Assembly: GCA_023227835.1 (NCBI GenBank)
Contig: JALOCI010000012.1
Coordinates: 3,253 to 67,252, forward strand
Length of the DNA stretch: 64,000 nt
Reading direction: 5' to 3'
Origin: Bacteroidales bacterium
GTDB taxonomy: Bacteria > Bacteroidota > Bacteroidia > Bacteroidales > UBA932
The position numbers and the translations under genes were made by a program. Every line of letters begins with the position of its first letter. Position 1 is the first letter of the stretch. This document shows positions 9,405-19,130 of the stretch, piece by piece. The notes beneath the pieces are model-generated. The model saw only the letters and a list, made by a program, of their open reading frames with translations. It was not told the DNA's origin and ran no database searches.

Positions 9405-10706
9405 ATGTTCGATATAGAATCGTATAACAGGGAACTTGAGATTATTTTCAACATGTTCCCTTCATATCAGAAAATAGGTAAGTTGGCCTATAAACCGGGC
9501 TTGGAGAGTATGACTAATTTTGATAACAGGCTCGGAAATCCTCATCGCAAATTCAGAACGATACACATAGCCGGAACTAACGGAAAAGGTTCTGTTTCTC
9601 ATATGATTGCAGCAGTGCTTCAAAAGGCCGGTTTGAAGACGGGCCTCTATACTTCTCCGCATTTGGTTGATTTCAGAGAGAGGATAAAGATTAACGGCGA
9701 GATGATTCCGAGAGAGTTTGTTCTCGATTTTCTTGTAAAATGGAAACCATACATGGAGAGTGAGAAACCATCTTTTTTTGAAATTACAACAGCCCTGGCT
9801 TTTGACTATTTCGCAAAAGAGAAGGTTGATATAGCCATAATTGAAACAGGTCTTGGCGGAAGGCTGGATTCGACAAATATAATCACTCCTATGTTGAGCG
9901 TTATTACGAATATTGCTCTTGACCATTGTGAGCATCTCGGTTTCACATTGGGCGAGATTGCAAGGGAGAAGGCCGGAATAATTAAACACGGAGTTCCTGT
10001 GGTGGTAGGAGAGGTTCTGCACTCTACAAGGCCCATTTTTACGAGAAAAGCCGAGGAAATGGAGTCTAAAATTCTTTTTGCGCAGGAGTACAAGTTTAAA
10101 GATGTGAGGGCTTCGGATTATGAGCTGGATTTGAAAGGTGATTATCAAAGACTTAATTTGAGGACTGTTTTGACATCTTTATATGTTCTCTCCACAAATG
10201 AAAAGTTTCGTGATTTAGTTCACAAAAGCTGGAGTGACACAATGATCAGAGAGGCGTTGAAAACTACGGCCAAAACAACCGGACTGAGGGGAAGATGGGA
10301 ATATTTAGTTGACAATCCTCCCGTATTGTGTGACACAGGTCACAATGCCAATGGATTGAGTGAGGTTTTTTCTCAGTTAAGGTCTTTAAAGGTAAAAAGG
10401 CTTTTTATCACACTCGGTTTTGTGGCTGACAAAGATCTTGAGGGAATACTCGGTCTGATGCCTCTGAATGCATATTACTTCATAACACAGGCTCAGATTC
10501 CGAGAGCACTTGACGCCGAAATTCTTGCAGAAAAAGTTTTCAGCTTGGGTATCAAGGGTGAGGTGAAACCTTCGGTATCCCAAGCTATCATTGATTATAA
10601 GAAAATCAGAAAGGATGGAGACCTGCTTTTTATCGGAGGTTCTAACTTCATAGTTGCCGAGGCAATCACTTTTTTTGAAAAAAATCCTAATTTTTTTGCA
10701 GAATAA
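9405..10706 (+). CDS. folC: Bifunctional folylpolyglutamate synthase / dihydrofolate synthase
   Basis: A 433-residue cytoplasmic Mur-ligase-family enzyme that adds glutamate to dihydropteroate and then to tetrahydrofolate. The N-terminal ATP loop is HIAGTNGKGSVSHM (about residues 48-61), followed by TGLYTSPHLVDFRERI, the folate-binding loop. The central part has IIETGLGGRLDSTN, and the C-terminal domain has LCDTGHNANGL. Length matches the family. It is divergent from purL with a 76-base gap. Its last codons overlap the -33 element of the tRNA-Val promoter. Confidence 0.96.
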   Translation: MFDIESYNRELEIIFNMFPSYQKIGKLAYKPGLESMTNFDNRLGNPHRKFRTIHIAGTNGKGSVSHMIAAVLQKAGLKTGLYTSPHLVDFRERIKINGEMIPREFVLDFLVKWKPYMESEKPSFFEITTALAFDYFAKEKVDIAIIETGLGGRLDSTNIITPMLSVITNIALDHCEHLGFTLGEIAREKAGIIKHGVPVVVGEVLHSTRPIFTRKAEEMESKILFAQEYKFKDVRASDYELDLKGDYQRLNLRTVLTSLYVLSTNEKFRDLVHKSWSDTMIREALKTTAKTTGLRGRWEYLVDNPPVLCDTGHNANGLSEVFSQLRSLKVKRLFITLGFVADKDLEGILGLMPLNAYYFITQAQIPRALDAEILAEKVFSLGIKGEVKPSVSQAIIDYKKIRKDGDLLFIGGSNFIVAEAITFFEKNPNFFAE

Positions 10707-10725
10707 AAAAATGCATATATCTTTG
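10695..10725 (+). promoter_or_regulatory. Promoter of tRNA-Val
   Basis: The best promoter match in the window: TTTG (10695-10698), a 19-base spacer, then TATCTTTG (10718-10725), the -33/-7 arrangement known for Bacteroidota. The -33 element lies in the end of folC. The tRNA begins 30 bases after the -7 box. Confidence 0.75.
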
Positions 10726-10755
10726 CAATCCCAAATGAAAACAACGGGTCCTAAA

Positions 10756-10830
10756 GGGAGCATAGCTCAGTTGGTTTAGAGCATCTGCCTTACAAGCAGA
10801 GGGTCGGGGGTTCGACTCCCTCTGCTCCCA
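10756..10830 (+). tRNA. tRNA-Val (anticodon TAC)
   Basis: A complete cloverleaf: acceptor GGGAGCA pairs with TGCTCCC, D arm GCTC/GAGC, anticodon stem TCTGC/GCAGA around loop CTTACAA with anticodon TAC at 10791-10793, T arm with TTCGACT. The discriminator base is A and CCA is not encoded. The anticodon reads GUA valine codons and probably other GUN codons. Confidence 0.95.
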
Positions 10831-10846
10831 CGAAAGCGGAAAAAAC

Positions 10847-10891
10847 AAGGTTTTATTGAGGTCTAAAAGCCAAAATAAAACCTTTTTTCTT
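10847..10891 (+). terminator. Rho-independent terminator after tRNA-Val
   Basis: A perfect 11-bp inverted repeat (AAGGTTTTATT at 10847-10857, AATAAAACCTT at 10874-10884) with a 16-nt loop is followed by a T-rich run. It starts 17 bases after the tRNA. Confidence 0.75.
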
Positions 10892-11006
10892 GTTGTTTTT
10901 TTAATTTTCCTTAAATAATCATAAACATTCACGGAAACAATACTTTAGGCATAATGCTTGTATCCAACGTCAGTTTGATTGTTTATCTTATTTATTATTT
11001 AATAAA

Positions 11007-12413
11007 ATGAAAAAAATATTAATATCAGTTTTGCTTACATTATGTGCATATTTATCATCAGCACAAAATCAAGCAGTAGTACCAAAAGTTGACCAGCGTA
11101 CGGAATTATTGAGTATTATATTCAGGCTTGCAGGAGCTAGTGAATATATAAATGATAATATACCATCCTATTCGAAGGCCATTGATGTCTATTTCGCGCA
11201 ATTTATCAATCATGGTGCCATAAAGTTTGCTCAGAAAATGAGAGAAGAGAATAGTGTGGGATATGATGCCGTCATGTCTCTGGCCATTTCACTAGAAATA
11301 TCTGACTCTGTAAGGTTATGCAAAAATCTTTCGCCAAAAAGTATAGACGAGCGATGGGGGATGGATAATGTAAATGAATTTGTCAAGCTACTCAATAGTT
11401 TTTATTTTGATACGAAATTCAGGGATTTCTTCTCAAGCCATTCATCATTATATAAAACAGCCGAGGATAGATTTAGCGTAATCATGAAAAATGCTGACTT
11501 TGATTGGTTCGAAAAATTTTACGGCAAAAAATCCGGTAAATTCAACCTTATTCTAAGCATTCCAAATGGAGGCTGCAATTACGGTCCAAAAGTCATTTAC
11601 ATTGATGGCAGTGAAGATCTTTATGCTGTAATGGGCTGCTGTATTGCAGATAGCCTCGAGAAACCTACATATTCAAAAGGGGTTCTCCAAATTGTTATAC
11701 ATGAGTATAATCATTCTTTCTGTAATCCTTTGATAGATGCTAATTTTCAGGCAATGGAGCCCGCTTCTGAAAAAATATTCAAACCACTTAAAAATAAGCT
11801 CTCTTCACAAGCTTACGCAACCCCTAAGACCATGGAATATGAAAATTTAGTGAGAGCATGTGTAATAAGATATTATCAGAGAAACGGTGTTGATGAGAAT
11901 TTATTAAGATACCAGGTCACAGGAGAATTCGATAATGGTTTTATCTGGATTGACAAACTTGTTGACTTGTTGGGTGTATATGAAAAAAACAGAGACAAAT
12001 ATCCTACCTTAAATGATTTTATGTCTGAAATTGTAAATTTTGAAAGAACCATCTCTCCAAAGAAAATCATTAGGGAAATCAAGGCAAACACTCCCAGAAT
12101 AGAATCGATTAGTATCCGGAATAAATCAAAAAGAGTTGATCCAGACATTACTGAGATTACACTCACATTTGATAGGCCCATGTTATTTAAAAATGGTGTA
12201 AGTCATGGAAAACAAGGGAAAAAATGTTTCCCTGAATTTTCAGACAAAAAACCTAAATGGGATGAGAAAACAAAAAAGAAGTGGACATTTTATATAAAAC
12301 TGGAGCCGGACAAGGATTATTCAATGAGCTTCCCTTCTCAGTTTTTTTATGATGTAAATTATTACTCTTTAGATAAGACCTATTATCTGGATTTCAGAAC
12401 CAAGAAAAGATAA
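11007..12413 (+). CDS. Exported DUF4932-like putative metalloprotease
   Basis: A 468-residue protein starting MKKILISVLLTLCAYLSSAQ, a clear signal peptide. Near residues 231-240 it has VIHEYNHSFCNP. The HExxH pattern of gluzincin-type zinc peptidases, followed by SF-NP, is characteristic of the Bacteroidota DUF4932 family; this assignment is from memory of the motif. The last about 100 residues, after PRIESISIRNKSKRVDPDITEI, look like an Ig-like/Big_5-type beta domain (TEITLTFDRPM). It stands alone between tRNA-Val and the ECF sigma gene and is visibly more AT-rich and lysine-rich than its neighbours, which would fit acquisition next to the tRNA. Substrate unknown. Confidence 0.65.
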   Translation: MKKILISVLLTLCAYLSSAQNQAVVPKVDQRTELLSIIFRLAGASEYINDNIPSYSKAIDVYFAQFINHGAIKFAQKMREENSVGYDAVMSLAISLEISDSVRLCKNLSPKSIDERWGMDNVNEFVKLLNSFYFDTKFRDFFSSHSSLYKTAEDRFSVIMKNADFDWFEKFYGKKSGKFNLILSIPNGGCNYGPKVIYIDGSEDLYAVMGCCIADSLEKPTYSKGVLQIVIHEYNHSFCNPLIDANFQAMEPASEKIFKPLKNKLSSQAYATPKTMEYENLVRACVIRYYQRNGVDENLLRYQVTGEFDNGFIWIDKLVDLLGVYEKNRDKYPTLNDFMSEIVNFERTISPKKIIREIKANTPRIESISIRNKSKRVDPDITEITLTFDRPMLFKNGVSHGKQGKKCFPEFSDKKPKWDEKTKKKWTFYIKLEPDKDYSMSFPSQFFYDVNYYSLDKTYYLDFRTKKR

Positions 12414-12470
12414 CCAATGGACATCTTTGTAGATATGGTTTAAATAAGAAAAGGTGATAGTGATTTTTTT

Positions 12471-12478
12471 TATCTTTG
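12471..12478 (+). promoter_or_regulatory. Promoter -7 box for the ECF sigma operon
   Basis: TATCTTTG, 18 bases before the ATG at 12497. It contains the TTG (12476) that would be the longest-frame start of the sigma gene, which argues for the ATG instead. No clear -33 element at the right distance. Confidence 0.6.
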
Positions 12479-12496
12479 AAAAATAATCACTGTTCA

Positions 12497-13051
12497 ATGG
12501 AGAGTACAACGTCTATCACGATACCGTCTCTGGATGAGATATACCAGAAATATCACTCTGTACTCTGTTTTTTCGCCTATAAATTCACAAGGTCGTACCA
12601 GGAGGCGGAAGATATTGTTCAATCAGTATTTGAGAAGATAATAGACAAGAATCCGGAGATTCAGAATGAAAGCGCACTGAGGTCATATCTTTTCTCTTCT
12701 GTACACAATGCTTGCCTTAATATAATAAGTAAAGCGGGTGTCAGGAAAAAATACACAGACTATACTACTATTCATGAAAGCGGTATAGACAATTCAAGCT
12801 ACCTGATCGAGAGGGTTGAGGCAGAGATCCTTTGGGAGGTATTCTCAAAGGTAGATGCACTTCCATCTGAGTGTAAAAAGGTATTCAGAATGAGCTATAT
12901 TGAGGATATGAGCAATCAGGAGATTGCTGATAAACTGGGAATATCCGTCAATACTGTCAAAAGTCAGAAAGCCCGGGCCAAACAGCTGCTGAGAGATTCC
13001 CTCAAGGAGCTCTTCGTGCTTGCAATGGCAATTATTAAGTATTACAATTAA
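12497..13051 (+). CDS. RNA polymerase ECF sigma-70 factor
   Basis: A 184-residue sigma factor (start MESTTSITIPSLDEIYQ). Region 2 spans about residues 20-85: YHSVLCFFAYKFTRSYQEAEDIVQSVFEKI is its -10-recognition core. Region 4 spans about residues 120-175, with ALPSECKKVFRMSYIEDMSNQEIADKLGISVNTVKSQKARA giving the helix-turn-helix. It belongs to the Bacteroidota ECF group that pairs with FecR anti-sigma factors and SusC-type receptors. The FecR gene follows after 82 bases and the receptor after that. It probably drives transcription of the downstream SusC/SusD peptide locus when the receptor binds its ligand. Confidence 0.95.
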   Translation: MESTTSITIPSLDEIYQKYHSVLCFFAYKFTRSYQEAEDIVQSVFEKIIDKNPEIQNESALRSYLFSSVHNACLNIISKAGVRKKYTDYTTIHESGIDNSSYLIERVEAEILWEVFSKVDALPSECKKVFRMSYIEDMSNQEIADKLGISVNTVKSQKARAKQLLRDSLKELFVLAMAIIKYYN

Positions 13052-13133
13052 TTTTTTTCAACCAATTCCACCCTTTTGCATATTCTAACTGTCCTATATA
13101 CAAGAGGGCAAGAAACTCTTATTTTAGACTATA

Positions 13134-14309
13134 ATGAACGAAGATCAGATTGAAAGAATCAAATCCCTGCTGACAAGGATGTTGTTGTCAGACCTGAATG
13201 ATCAGGAGCGGGAAGAACTTAACCGATGGAGAAATTCATCTGTGGAGAACGAGTCTATGTTCAGGAGGCTCACTGACAAGAAATATCTTGAAGAGAGGTA
13301 TAAAGATTTCCGTGAGGTTTCGAAAACACAAAACGGCATAAGGTATAATTTCTCTTTTAATTTCAGGAATAAGTGGATAAGAAGGATTGCTGCCGTGCTC
13401 ATTATCGGTGCGGCAACATTTTCATTATATCAGATAATATCTGAAATCAAAGAGAACCACTCACATAATGAATTGCTTTCCGATAATGAAAATGAGATAC
13501 AACGCGCAGTTACTTTAACAGTAGACGGAAAAACCGTTTTCAATCTCGGGGATATTTCTGAGAATACAAGGTTGGCAGGGCTTGACCTCAAGCTAGAGAG
13601 CGGGGTGCTAAGATATGCTTATGAAAAAGAGTCTCCTGTTACGGAGCACGGAACAGTCTCTATTCATGAAATTTCTGTTCCGGAAATAAAAATGTTCAAA
13701 GTAGAGCTTCCGGACGGGTCATACGTATGGCTGAATTCCGGCAGTCGTTTATCTTATCCGTCTAAGTTTGAAGAAAACTCAAGGGTTGTAACGCTTGACG
13801 GTGAGGGATACTTTGAAATAGCCAAAGATGCCTCAAAACCTTTTATCGTTAATGGAGGAGGCATGAGTGTCCGGGTTACCGGAACCAAGTTTAATTTCAA
13901 GGCATACAGCGACGACAAAAGGCTTTCTGCAACGCTTGTGGAGGGAAAAGTGAGTGTGGGGTATCAAGATGCTTCAGGCCACGAACAAGTCTATAAAATG
14001 AAACAAGGGGAACAGTCAAATCTTAATACGAAAGATATGAAGCTGGAGGTAAAGGAGGTGAATACATCTCTTTATACCGGTTGGCTCGAGGGTTTGTATT
14101 TCTTTGATTCTCAGAAGTTGGAGGACATTATGTCTGATTTGGAAAGATGGTACGGGGTGGAAGTGACCTTCAAGGATGATGCTCTAAGGGAAAAGATTCT
14201 GTCAGGTAAGCTTTATAGGGAAGATAGTGCAGAAAAGATGCTCGAGTCGTTCGAGAAGCTGATGCCGGGACATTTTAAACGAGATGGAAAAACCGTAACA
14301 GTATATTAA
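13134..14309 (+). CDS. FecR-family anti-sigma factor
   Basis: A 391-residue inner-membrane regulator. The N-terminal cytoplasmic part (about residues 1-80) should bind the ECF sigma factor. One membrane segment follows near residues 83-105 (IRRIAAVLIIGAATFSLYQI). The periplasmic FecR domain has LPDGSYVWLNSGSRLSYPSKF and GEGYFEIAKDASKPFIVNGG. The last about 65 residues (LEDIMSDLERWYGVEVTF onward) are the DUF4974 domain that contacts the STN domain of the receptor. Order sigma - anti-sigma - STN receptor is the standard trans-envelope signalling unit of Bacteroidota. Confidence 0.95.
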   Translation: MNEDQIERIKSLLTRMLLSDLNDQEREELNRWRNSSVENESMFRRLTDKKYLEERYKDFREVSKTQNGIRYNFSFNFRNKWIRRIAAVLIIGAATFSLYQIISEIKENHSHNELLSDNENEIQRAVTLTVDGKTVFNLGDISENTRLAGLDLKLESGVLRYAYEKESPVTEHGTVSIHEISVPEIKMFKVELPDGSYVWLNSGSRLSYPSKFEENSRVVTLDGEGYFEIAKDASKPFIVNGGGMSVRVTGTKFNFKAYSDDKRLSATLVEGKVSVGYQDASGHEQVYKMKQGEQSNLNTKDMKLEVKEVNTSLYTGWLEGLYFFDSQKLEDIMSDLERWYGVEVTFKDDALREKILSGKLYREDSAEKMLESFEKLMPGHFKRDGKTVTVY

Positions 14310-14333
14310 AATTACTAACTAACTTATCGTACT

Positions 14334-17300
14334 ATGAAAAAAATCGAGAGTCACAGGATCTCTTTTGTTTTCCTGTTCCTGGCCATGCTTCTGTGCATGT
14401 CAGGAACGCTCCCGGCCCAGACACAAAAGGATCTTTATAATGTAAAGCTTGACAACCTTACATTGAAGGAGGCGATGGTAAAGATAACATCGCAGAGTGG
14501 GTACTATTTTGTCTATGAAGATGCTGATATTGTGAGTGTCCCGAAAATCAGCAAGGAGTTCCGTTCCAGCAGCATTGAGCAGATAATGGCTGAATGCCTG
14601 AAGGGTACCGGACTCTCTTTTAAAATAGAGAAAAAGGTAATTTACATCAAGAAAGAGGGGAAAAATTCCACACCGGGTAAAGACCCAAAAAAACTATCAG
14701 CGTCGGAGGATTCTCTGTATGTCTTCGGTAAAGTGACTGATGTCAATAATCTGCCTTTACCGGGTGCCTCCGTTGAGGTCAAGGGGACCAAAAACAAGGG
14801 TGTGGTTGCTGATTATGATGGTAATTACAAACTCAGATTGACAGATGCTACAAAAGAGAGCACTCTTGTATTCAATTTTCTCGGGATGCAGAAGCAGGAG
14901 GTGTCAATTGATGGCAGAAGAGAGATAAATGTTGCTCTGAGGGAGATGGAAAATGAATTGGAGCAGATTGTAGTAGTAGGATACGGAGTTACCAAGAAAA
15001 AAGATATTGCGGGATCAATTGAGAACATAAGCGCATCAGAACTTGCCAAGACAAATAGCCAGAACTTTCAAAAGGCTATTCAAGGGAAGATGTCAGGCGT
15101 GCAGATAACCTCTTCTTCGGGAATTCCCGGCTCATCTTTTTCTATAAATATCCGAGGCAGAGGTTCTATAAATGCTGACACTCAACCGTTGTATATAGTT
15201 GATGGTGTGCAAATTACAAATGGTGCGCAAAATACCAACATCCTTACCAACGCTGACGTGATGGCCGGTTTAAACCCGGACGATATTGAATCCATAAGCG
15301 TCCTGAAGGATGGTGCATCTGCGTCTATTTATGGAGCCCAGGCTGCAAACGGTGTTGTAATCATAACTACAAAGAAAGGTGCGTCAGGAAAGACTCGGGT
15401 ATCTATAAACGCCACAACCGGAATTCAGGAGATTGCAAGGAAGGTTCCGGTGATGTCGGGGCCTCAGTGGGCACAATTCGCTCTGCTTGAATACAAGAAT
15501 TATGATTTGTATAACGGTACAAATAAGTATCAGGATCAGCTTGAGCTTTTCAAGAGTTTCGGATGGGGAGACGACGGATACTCAAATGCACCGACAACAG
15601 ATTGGTATGATGAGATTTTTCGCAAGGCGGTAGTCAATAACTACCAGATTAATCTCTCCGGAGGAACAGAAAAGACAAAATTTTACCTCTCTGCCGGATA
15701 TAACAAGACTGATGGTATCATCAAACAGACAGGTTTCAACAGAAAATCTGCAAGGTTAAATTTAAGTCACGAAATAGCACCATGGCTTACAATTAACACT
15801 AATAACACCTTCAGCGGAACTGTACATAACCAGTCGTCGGTCGTAGGAGCTGCAAATCCGGCCAGAACAGCAATGTTCCTTCTTCCTGGTGTCTCTCCGC
15901 GTGATGAAAACGGAGAGTATTATTCAGATCTGACATACGGTTATTTTTTGTACAATATTCCACAGATGCTTGAACTTAACGAGTATGTGGGAAAAACACA
16001 CAATCTGCTATCTGCCAACGATCTTACAATAAAGTTGGCAAAAGGGCTTGAATTCAAGAGCAGTTACAACTTTGACCTTACCTGGCTTAACGAGCATCAA
16101 TTCAGTGATCCAAGAACCCGTCTGGGCTCAAGAGTAAACGGCTCAATTTCTGCAAACGCTACCGATATTAACAAATTCCAGACAGAGCAGGTATTTACAT
16201 ACAATACTACTATAAATGAGAACAGGTTGACTGCTGTCGCGGGATTTTCATACAGCAGTTATCAATATCATATGATAGGTGCCGAGGCAAACGGGGTTTC
16301 CAGTCCGGATCTCAAGCTGTTGAGCAGTGCTGCAACTCCTATTGCAACTACAGAATCGTATTCGGAGTGGAAAATGGCCGGTTTTTTCGGAAGGGCCAGC
16401 TATGCGATAAGAGATAAGTACATTTTAACAGGAACCGTAAGATACGATGGTTCTTCAAGATTCGGAACTGACAACCTGTGGGGATTGTTTCCTTCAATCT
16501 CTTTTGCGTGGAGAATGAAAGAGGAAAAATTCTTCAAAGACATTGACTGGCTGAATGATCTTAAAATTAGGGCAAGTTATGGGGTTACAGGAAATGCGAG
16601 CATCGGAGATTATGTTTCGGCAAGGTTATATGCTGCTAACTCAGCTTATGGCGGAAGTTCCGGAATTATCCCTTCATCCATTGGAAACCAGAAACTCACA
16701 TGGGAGAAAAAACACTCAAAAAATATCGGTATAACAGCAGGTATATTCAAGGGAAGAATTAGCACAAATATCGACTTTTACAGAGATGACACAAAAGACC
16801 TGTTGTACTATAGAGTTATTCCACAAACTACAGGTTTCAGCGAGATCCCGTCAAATATGGGAGGAGTCCGAAACCATGGTCTGGATTTACAACTTAATGT
16901 AGTCAGCTTTGACTCTGATAATTTCTCATGGGAGACATCATTTAACCTATCATGGTGCAAGAATGAGATAACTGAGCTTCAGGATGGTCTGGATGAGCTT
17001 GGTCAGTATAAGGTAGGCAAGCCTATAACATCTGAAAATGTTTACAGGTGGGCAGGCGTCAACACCTCAGACGGAAGGCCGATGTATTACGACAAAGACG
17101 GATACATTACCTACAATCCGACTCTTGAGGACCGTGTATGGACGAAAGGTTCAGACCCTACATTCTTCGGAGGCATAGACAATACTTTCAGATGGAAAAA
17201 CCTCACCTTCTCGTTTTTCTTCCAATTCCAGAAAGGAGCCGTGAAATATTTCAATGACAAGGCCGTTTTAATCGGCCAGGCTGCAGACAACAACCTTCTT

Positions 17301-17660
17301 GAGGAGATGTATAACAGTTATTGGAGCAATCCGGGAGATGTCACATGGGTACCTAAACCTGTTCTTGACGGCGCTTATCCCGGAAATCCCATGAAGTATG
17401 ATAATAACGGGGAGACTCGTATGAGTCTGATTTACGAATCCACAGATTTCATAAAGCTGAAAAATGTAAATATCAGTTACAATCTTCCGGAGAAACTGGT
17501 TAAGAAGCTTAAACTGCAGGATGCGCAAATATTTGCTAATGGATACAATCTGTGGACAACTACCCCGTATCAGGGATATGATCCTGAATCAGTAGGTATT
17601 GACAGAGGCGTTTACCCGCAATCCAAGAGCTACAGTATAGGTATAAAGATCAACTTTTAA
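14334..17660 (+). CDS. SusC/RagA-type TonB-dependent outer-membrane transporter with STN domain
   Basis: 1108 residues. After a signal peptide ending near PAQTQ comes a signalling STN domain (about residues 35-108, YNVKLDNLTLKEAMVKI to KKVIYIKK), which marks transporters that talk to a FecR anti-sigma factor. Then follow a CarboxypepD_reg-like domain (VFGKVTDVNNLPLPGASVEV), the TonB box and plug (IVVVGYGVTKKKDIAGSI; LYIVDGVQI; SVLKDGASASIYGAQAANGVVIITTK), and a beta-barrel ending in Phe (YSIGIKINF). It imports a ligand gathered by the SusD protein encoded 12 bases downstream. The peptidases encoded next suggest the ligand is a peptide rather than a glycan. Confidence 0.96.
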   Translation: MKKIESHRISFVFLFLAMLLCMSGTLPAQTQKDLYNVKLDNLTLKEAMVKITSQSGYYFVYEDADIVSVPKISKEFRSSSIEQIMAECLKGTGLSFKIEKKVIYIKKEGKNSTPGKDPKKLSASEDSLYVFGKVTDVNNLPLPGASVEVKGTKNKGVVADYDGNYKLRLTDATKESTLVFNFLGMQKQEVSIDGRREINVALREMENELEQIVVVGYGVTKKKDIAGSIENISASELAKTNSQNFQKAIQGKMSGVQITSSSGIPGSSFSINIRGRGSINADTQPLYIVDGVQITNGAQNTNILTNADVMAGLNPDDIESISVLKDGASASIYGAQAANGVVIITTKKGASGKTRVSINATTGIQEIARKVPVMSGPQWAQFALLEYKNYDLYNGTNKYQDQLELFKSFGWGDDGYSNAPTTDWYDEIFRKAVVNNYQINLSGGTEKTKFYLSAGYNKTDGIIKQTGFNRKSARLNLSHEIAPWLTINTNNTFSGTVHNQSSVVGAANPARTAMFLLPGVSPRDENGEYYSDLTYGYFLYNIPQMLELNEYVGKTHNLLSANDLTIKLAKGLEFKSSYNFDLTWLNEHQFSDPRTRLGSRVNGSISANATDINKFQTEQVFTYNTTINENRLTAVAGFSYSSYQYHMIGAEANGVSSPDLKLLSSAATPIATTESYSEWKMAGFFGRASYAIRDKYILTGTVRYDGSSRFGTDNLWGLFPSISFAWRMKEEKFFKDIDWLNDLKIRASYGVTGNASIGDYVSARLYAANSAYGGSSGIIPSSIGNQKLTWEKKHSKNIGITAGIFKGRISTNIDFYRDDTKDLLYYRVIPQTTGFSEIPSNMGGVRNHGLDLQLNVVSFDSDNFSWETSFNLSWCKNEITELQDGLDELGQYKVGKPITSENVYRWAGVNTSDGRPMYYDKDGYITYNPTLEDRVWTKGSDPTFFGGIDNTFRWKNLTFSFFFQFQKGAVKYFNDKAVLIGQAADNNLLEEMYNSYWSNPGDVTWVPKPVLDGAYPGNPMKYDNNGETRMSLIYESTDFIKLKNVNISYNLPEKLVKKLKLQDAQIFANGYNLWTTTPYQGYDPESVGIDRGVYPQSKSYSIGIKINF

Positions 17661-17672
17661 AAACTTCATGAA

Positions 17673-19103
17673 ATGAAAACTATAAAGCTATTTACATTAA
17701 TATCACTGCTTCTGGTTTTGAATTCATGTGATTCTTTACTGGATGTTGACACGAAACACGCATTGCCGCAGGAAAAGATTAAGACCGTTGCCGGCTGCGA
17801 GAGCCTTATCATAGGGGTATATGACTTATTGCAGGATCCTTATTATTCAGGGAGAGACCTTATATGTATCCCTGATGTAATGGGTGATAACTGTGAGCCA
17901 TCTCCGAGTTCTACAAAATATTCGGAACAATATAATTTCCAGCCATATTACAATATGGATATCTGGGAGTCTGCATACAAGCAGATAGGAGCTTTAAATG
18001 AAGCTATTCTTTATCTGTCAGAACTGGAGCAGACCGGGAAGGTGAAATCTCTCACCGGCGAGGCGCTTTTTCTGAGAGCCTACAACTACTTCAATCTGGC
18101 AATTATCTACAGCCGTGTTCCCGGTCATCTTGTGGACAACTTCAATCTATGCGTACCACTATTGATAAAACCATTTTTCAATGAAGGAGGAAGCATTACC
18201 GTGCAGGCTTCAGTAAAGAGGGCTACGGTAGATGCTGTCTGGGAACAGATATTGCTTGATCTTAACAATGCCTTTACAATGTTGGAGAACAATGACAGCG
18301 GATTACACCCATTCAGGATTTCAGCTGTTGCAGTTAAGGCTCTCCAGTCACGTGTGTTCTTGTACAAGGGCGATTGGGCAAATACAATTCTGGCTGCCGA
18401 TTATGTTATTTCAAAATCTTCAGTAGGGTTATATGATGGAAAATATACAGATATCTTCTCTGACGGAAAAGAGTCTTTATGGCAGTTGCATTATAATGTT
18501 ACAGAAAATCTGGCCTCTACATCTCTTCACTCTACATACGGTACTGTTGACAACGGTGCGAGAGATGCTGAAGGTTTTGGTGACGGCACTGGTGCAGGTG
18601 ATGCACAGCTCTCGGTTACAGCTGACTTTATGGATCTGATTGATCAGGAAAAGGATACAAGATTTCAGGCCCTTAGAAAGGTTCATTACTATGGCCAGGA
18701 TCTTTGGTGGACAACAAAGTTTAACAGCTGGGGAGGAGTATTCGGATTGGATGACATCCCTCTTCTGAGAATATCTGAAGTGTACCTGAACAGAGCTGAG
18801 GCTTATGCACATCAGACGTCATACACATTGGCAAGGAGTGACCTGAATCTTCTGATGAACAAGAGAGGTCTTGCAAATACTGATGTTTCGAATTCAGAAC
18901 TGCTGGATGAGATATTGCTACAGAGGAGAATTGAGCTTGCTTTTGAAGGTCACAGATTTTTTGATATGAAGAGACTGGGAAGGGATATCCCAAGGGCTAA
19001 CGGAATGGCTGCCATACCTTACGAGGATTACCGTGTGGTTGCTCCTATAAGCACTACGGAAATGGATGTAAACAAGGAACTTGTAAATAATCCCGGATAT
19101 TAA
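17673..19103 (+). CDS. SusD/RagB-family surface lipoprotein
   Basis: 476 residues with a lipoprotein signal MKTIKLFTLISLLLVLNSC; Cys19 should be lipidated. Helical TPR-like SusD features follow: EALFLRAYNYFNLAIIY in the N-terminal half, and near the C-terminus LLRISEVYLNRAEAYA and ILLQRRIELAFEGHRFFDMKRLG, strong family signatures. It forms the lid over the SusC barrel and captures the ligand. It lies 12 bases after susC and is followed by another surface lipoprotein gene, the usual order SusC - SusD - accessory lipoprotein. Confidence 0.96.
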   Translation: MKTIKLFTLISLLLVLNSCDSLLDVDTKHALPQEKIKTVAGCESLIIGVYDLLQDPYYSGRDLICIPDVMGDNCEPSPSSTKYSEQYNFQPYYNMDIWESAYKQIGALNEAILYLSELEQTGKVKSLTGEALFLRAYNYFNLAIIYSRVPGHLVDNFNLCVPLLIKPFFNEGGSITVQASVKRATVDAVWEQILLDLNNAFTMLENNDSGLHPFRISAVAVKALQSRVFLYKGDWANTILAADYVISKSSVGLYDGKYTDIFSDGKESLWQLHYNVTENLASTSLHSTYGTVDNGARDAEGFGDGTGAGDAQLSVTADFMDLIDQEKDTRFQALRKVHYYGQDLWWTTKFNSWGGVFGLDDIPLLRISEVYLNRAEAYAHQTSYTLARSDLNLLMNKRGLANTDVSNSELLDEILLQRRIELAFEGHRFFDMKRLGRDIPRANGMAAIPYEDYRVVAPISTTEMDVNKELVNNPGY

Positions 19104-19130
19104 TTATAACTCATACTTATACTCAAGAAA

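Noticed and set aside
10386..10932. Minus-strand frames across the folC end and tRNA-Val
   Set aside because: They read through a tRNA and the opposite strand of folC. No coding signal.
12476..12496. TTG start of the ECF sigma gene
   Set aside because: The TTG lies inside the TATCTTTG promoter box and cannot be transcribed as a start. ATG 12497 is preferred.
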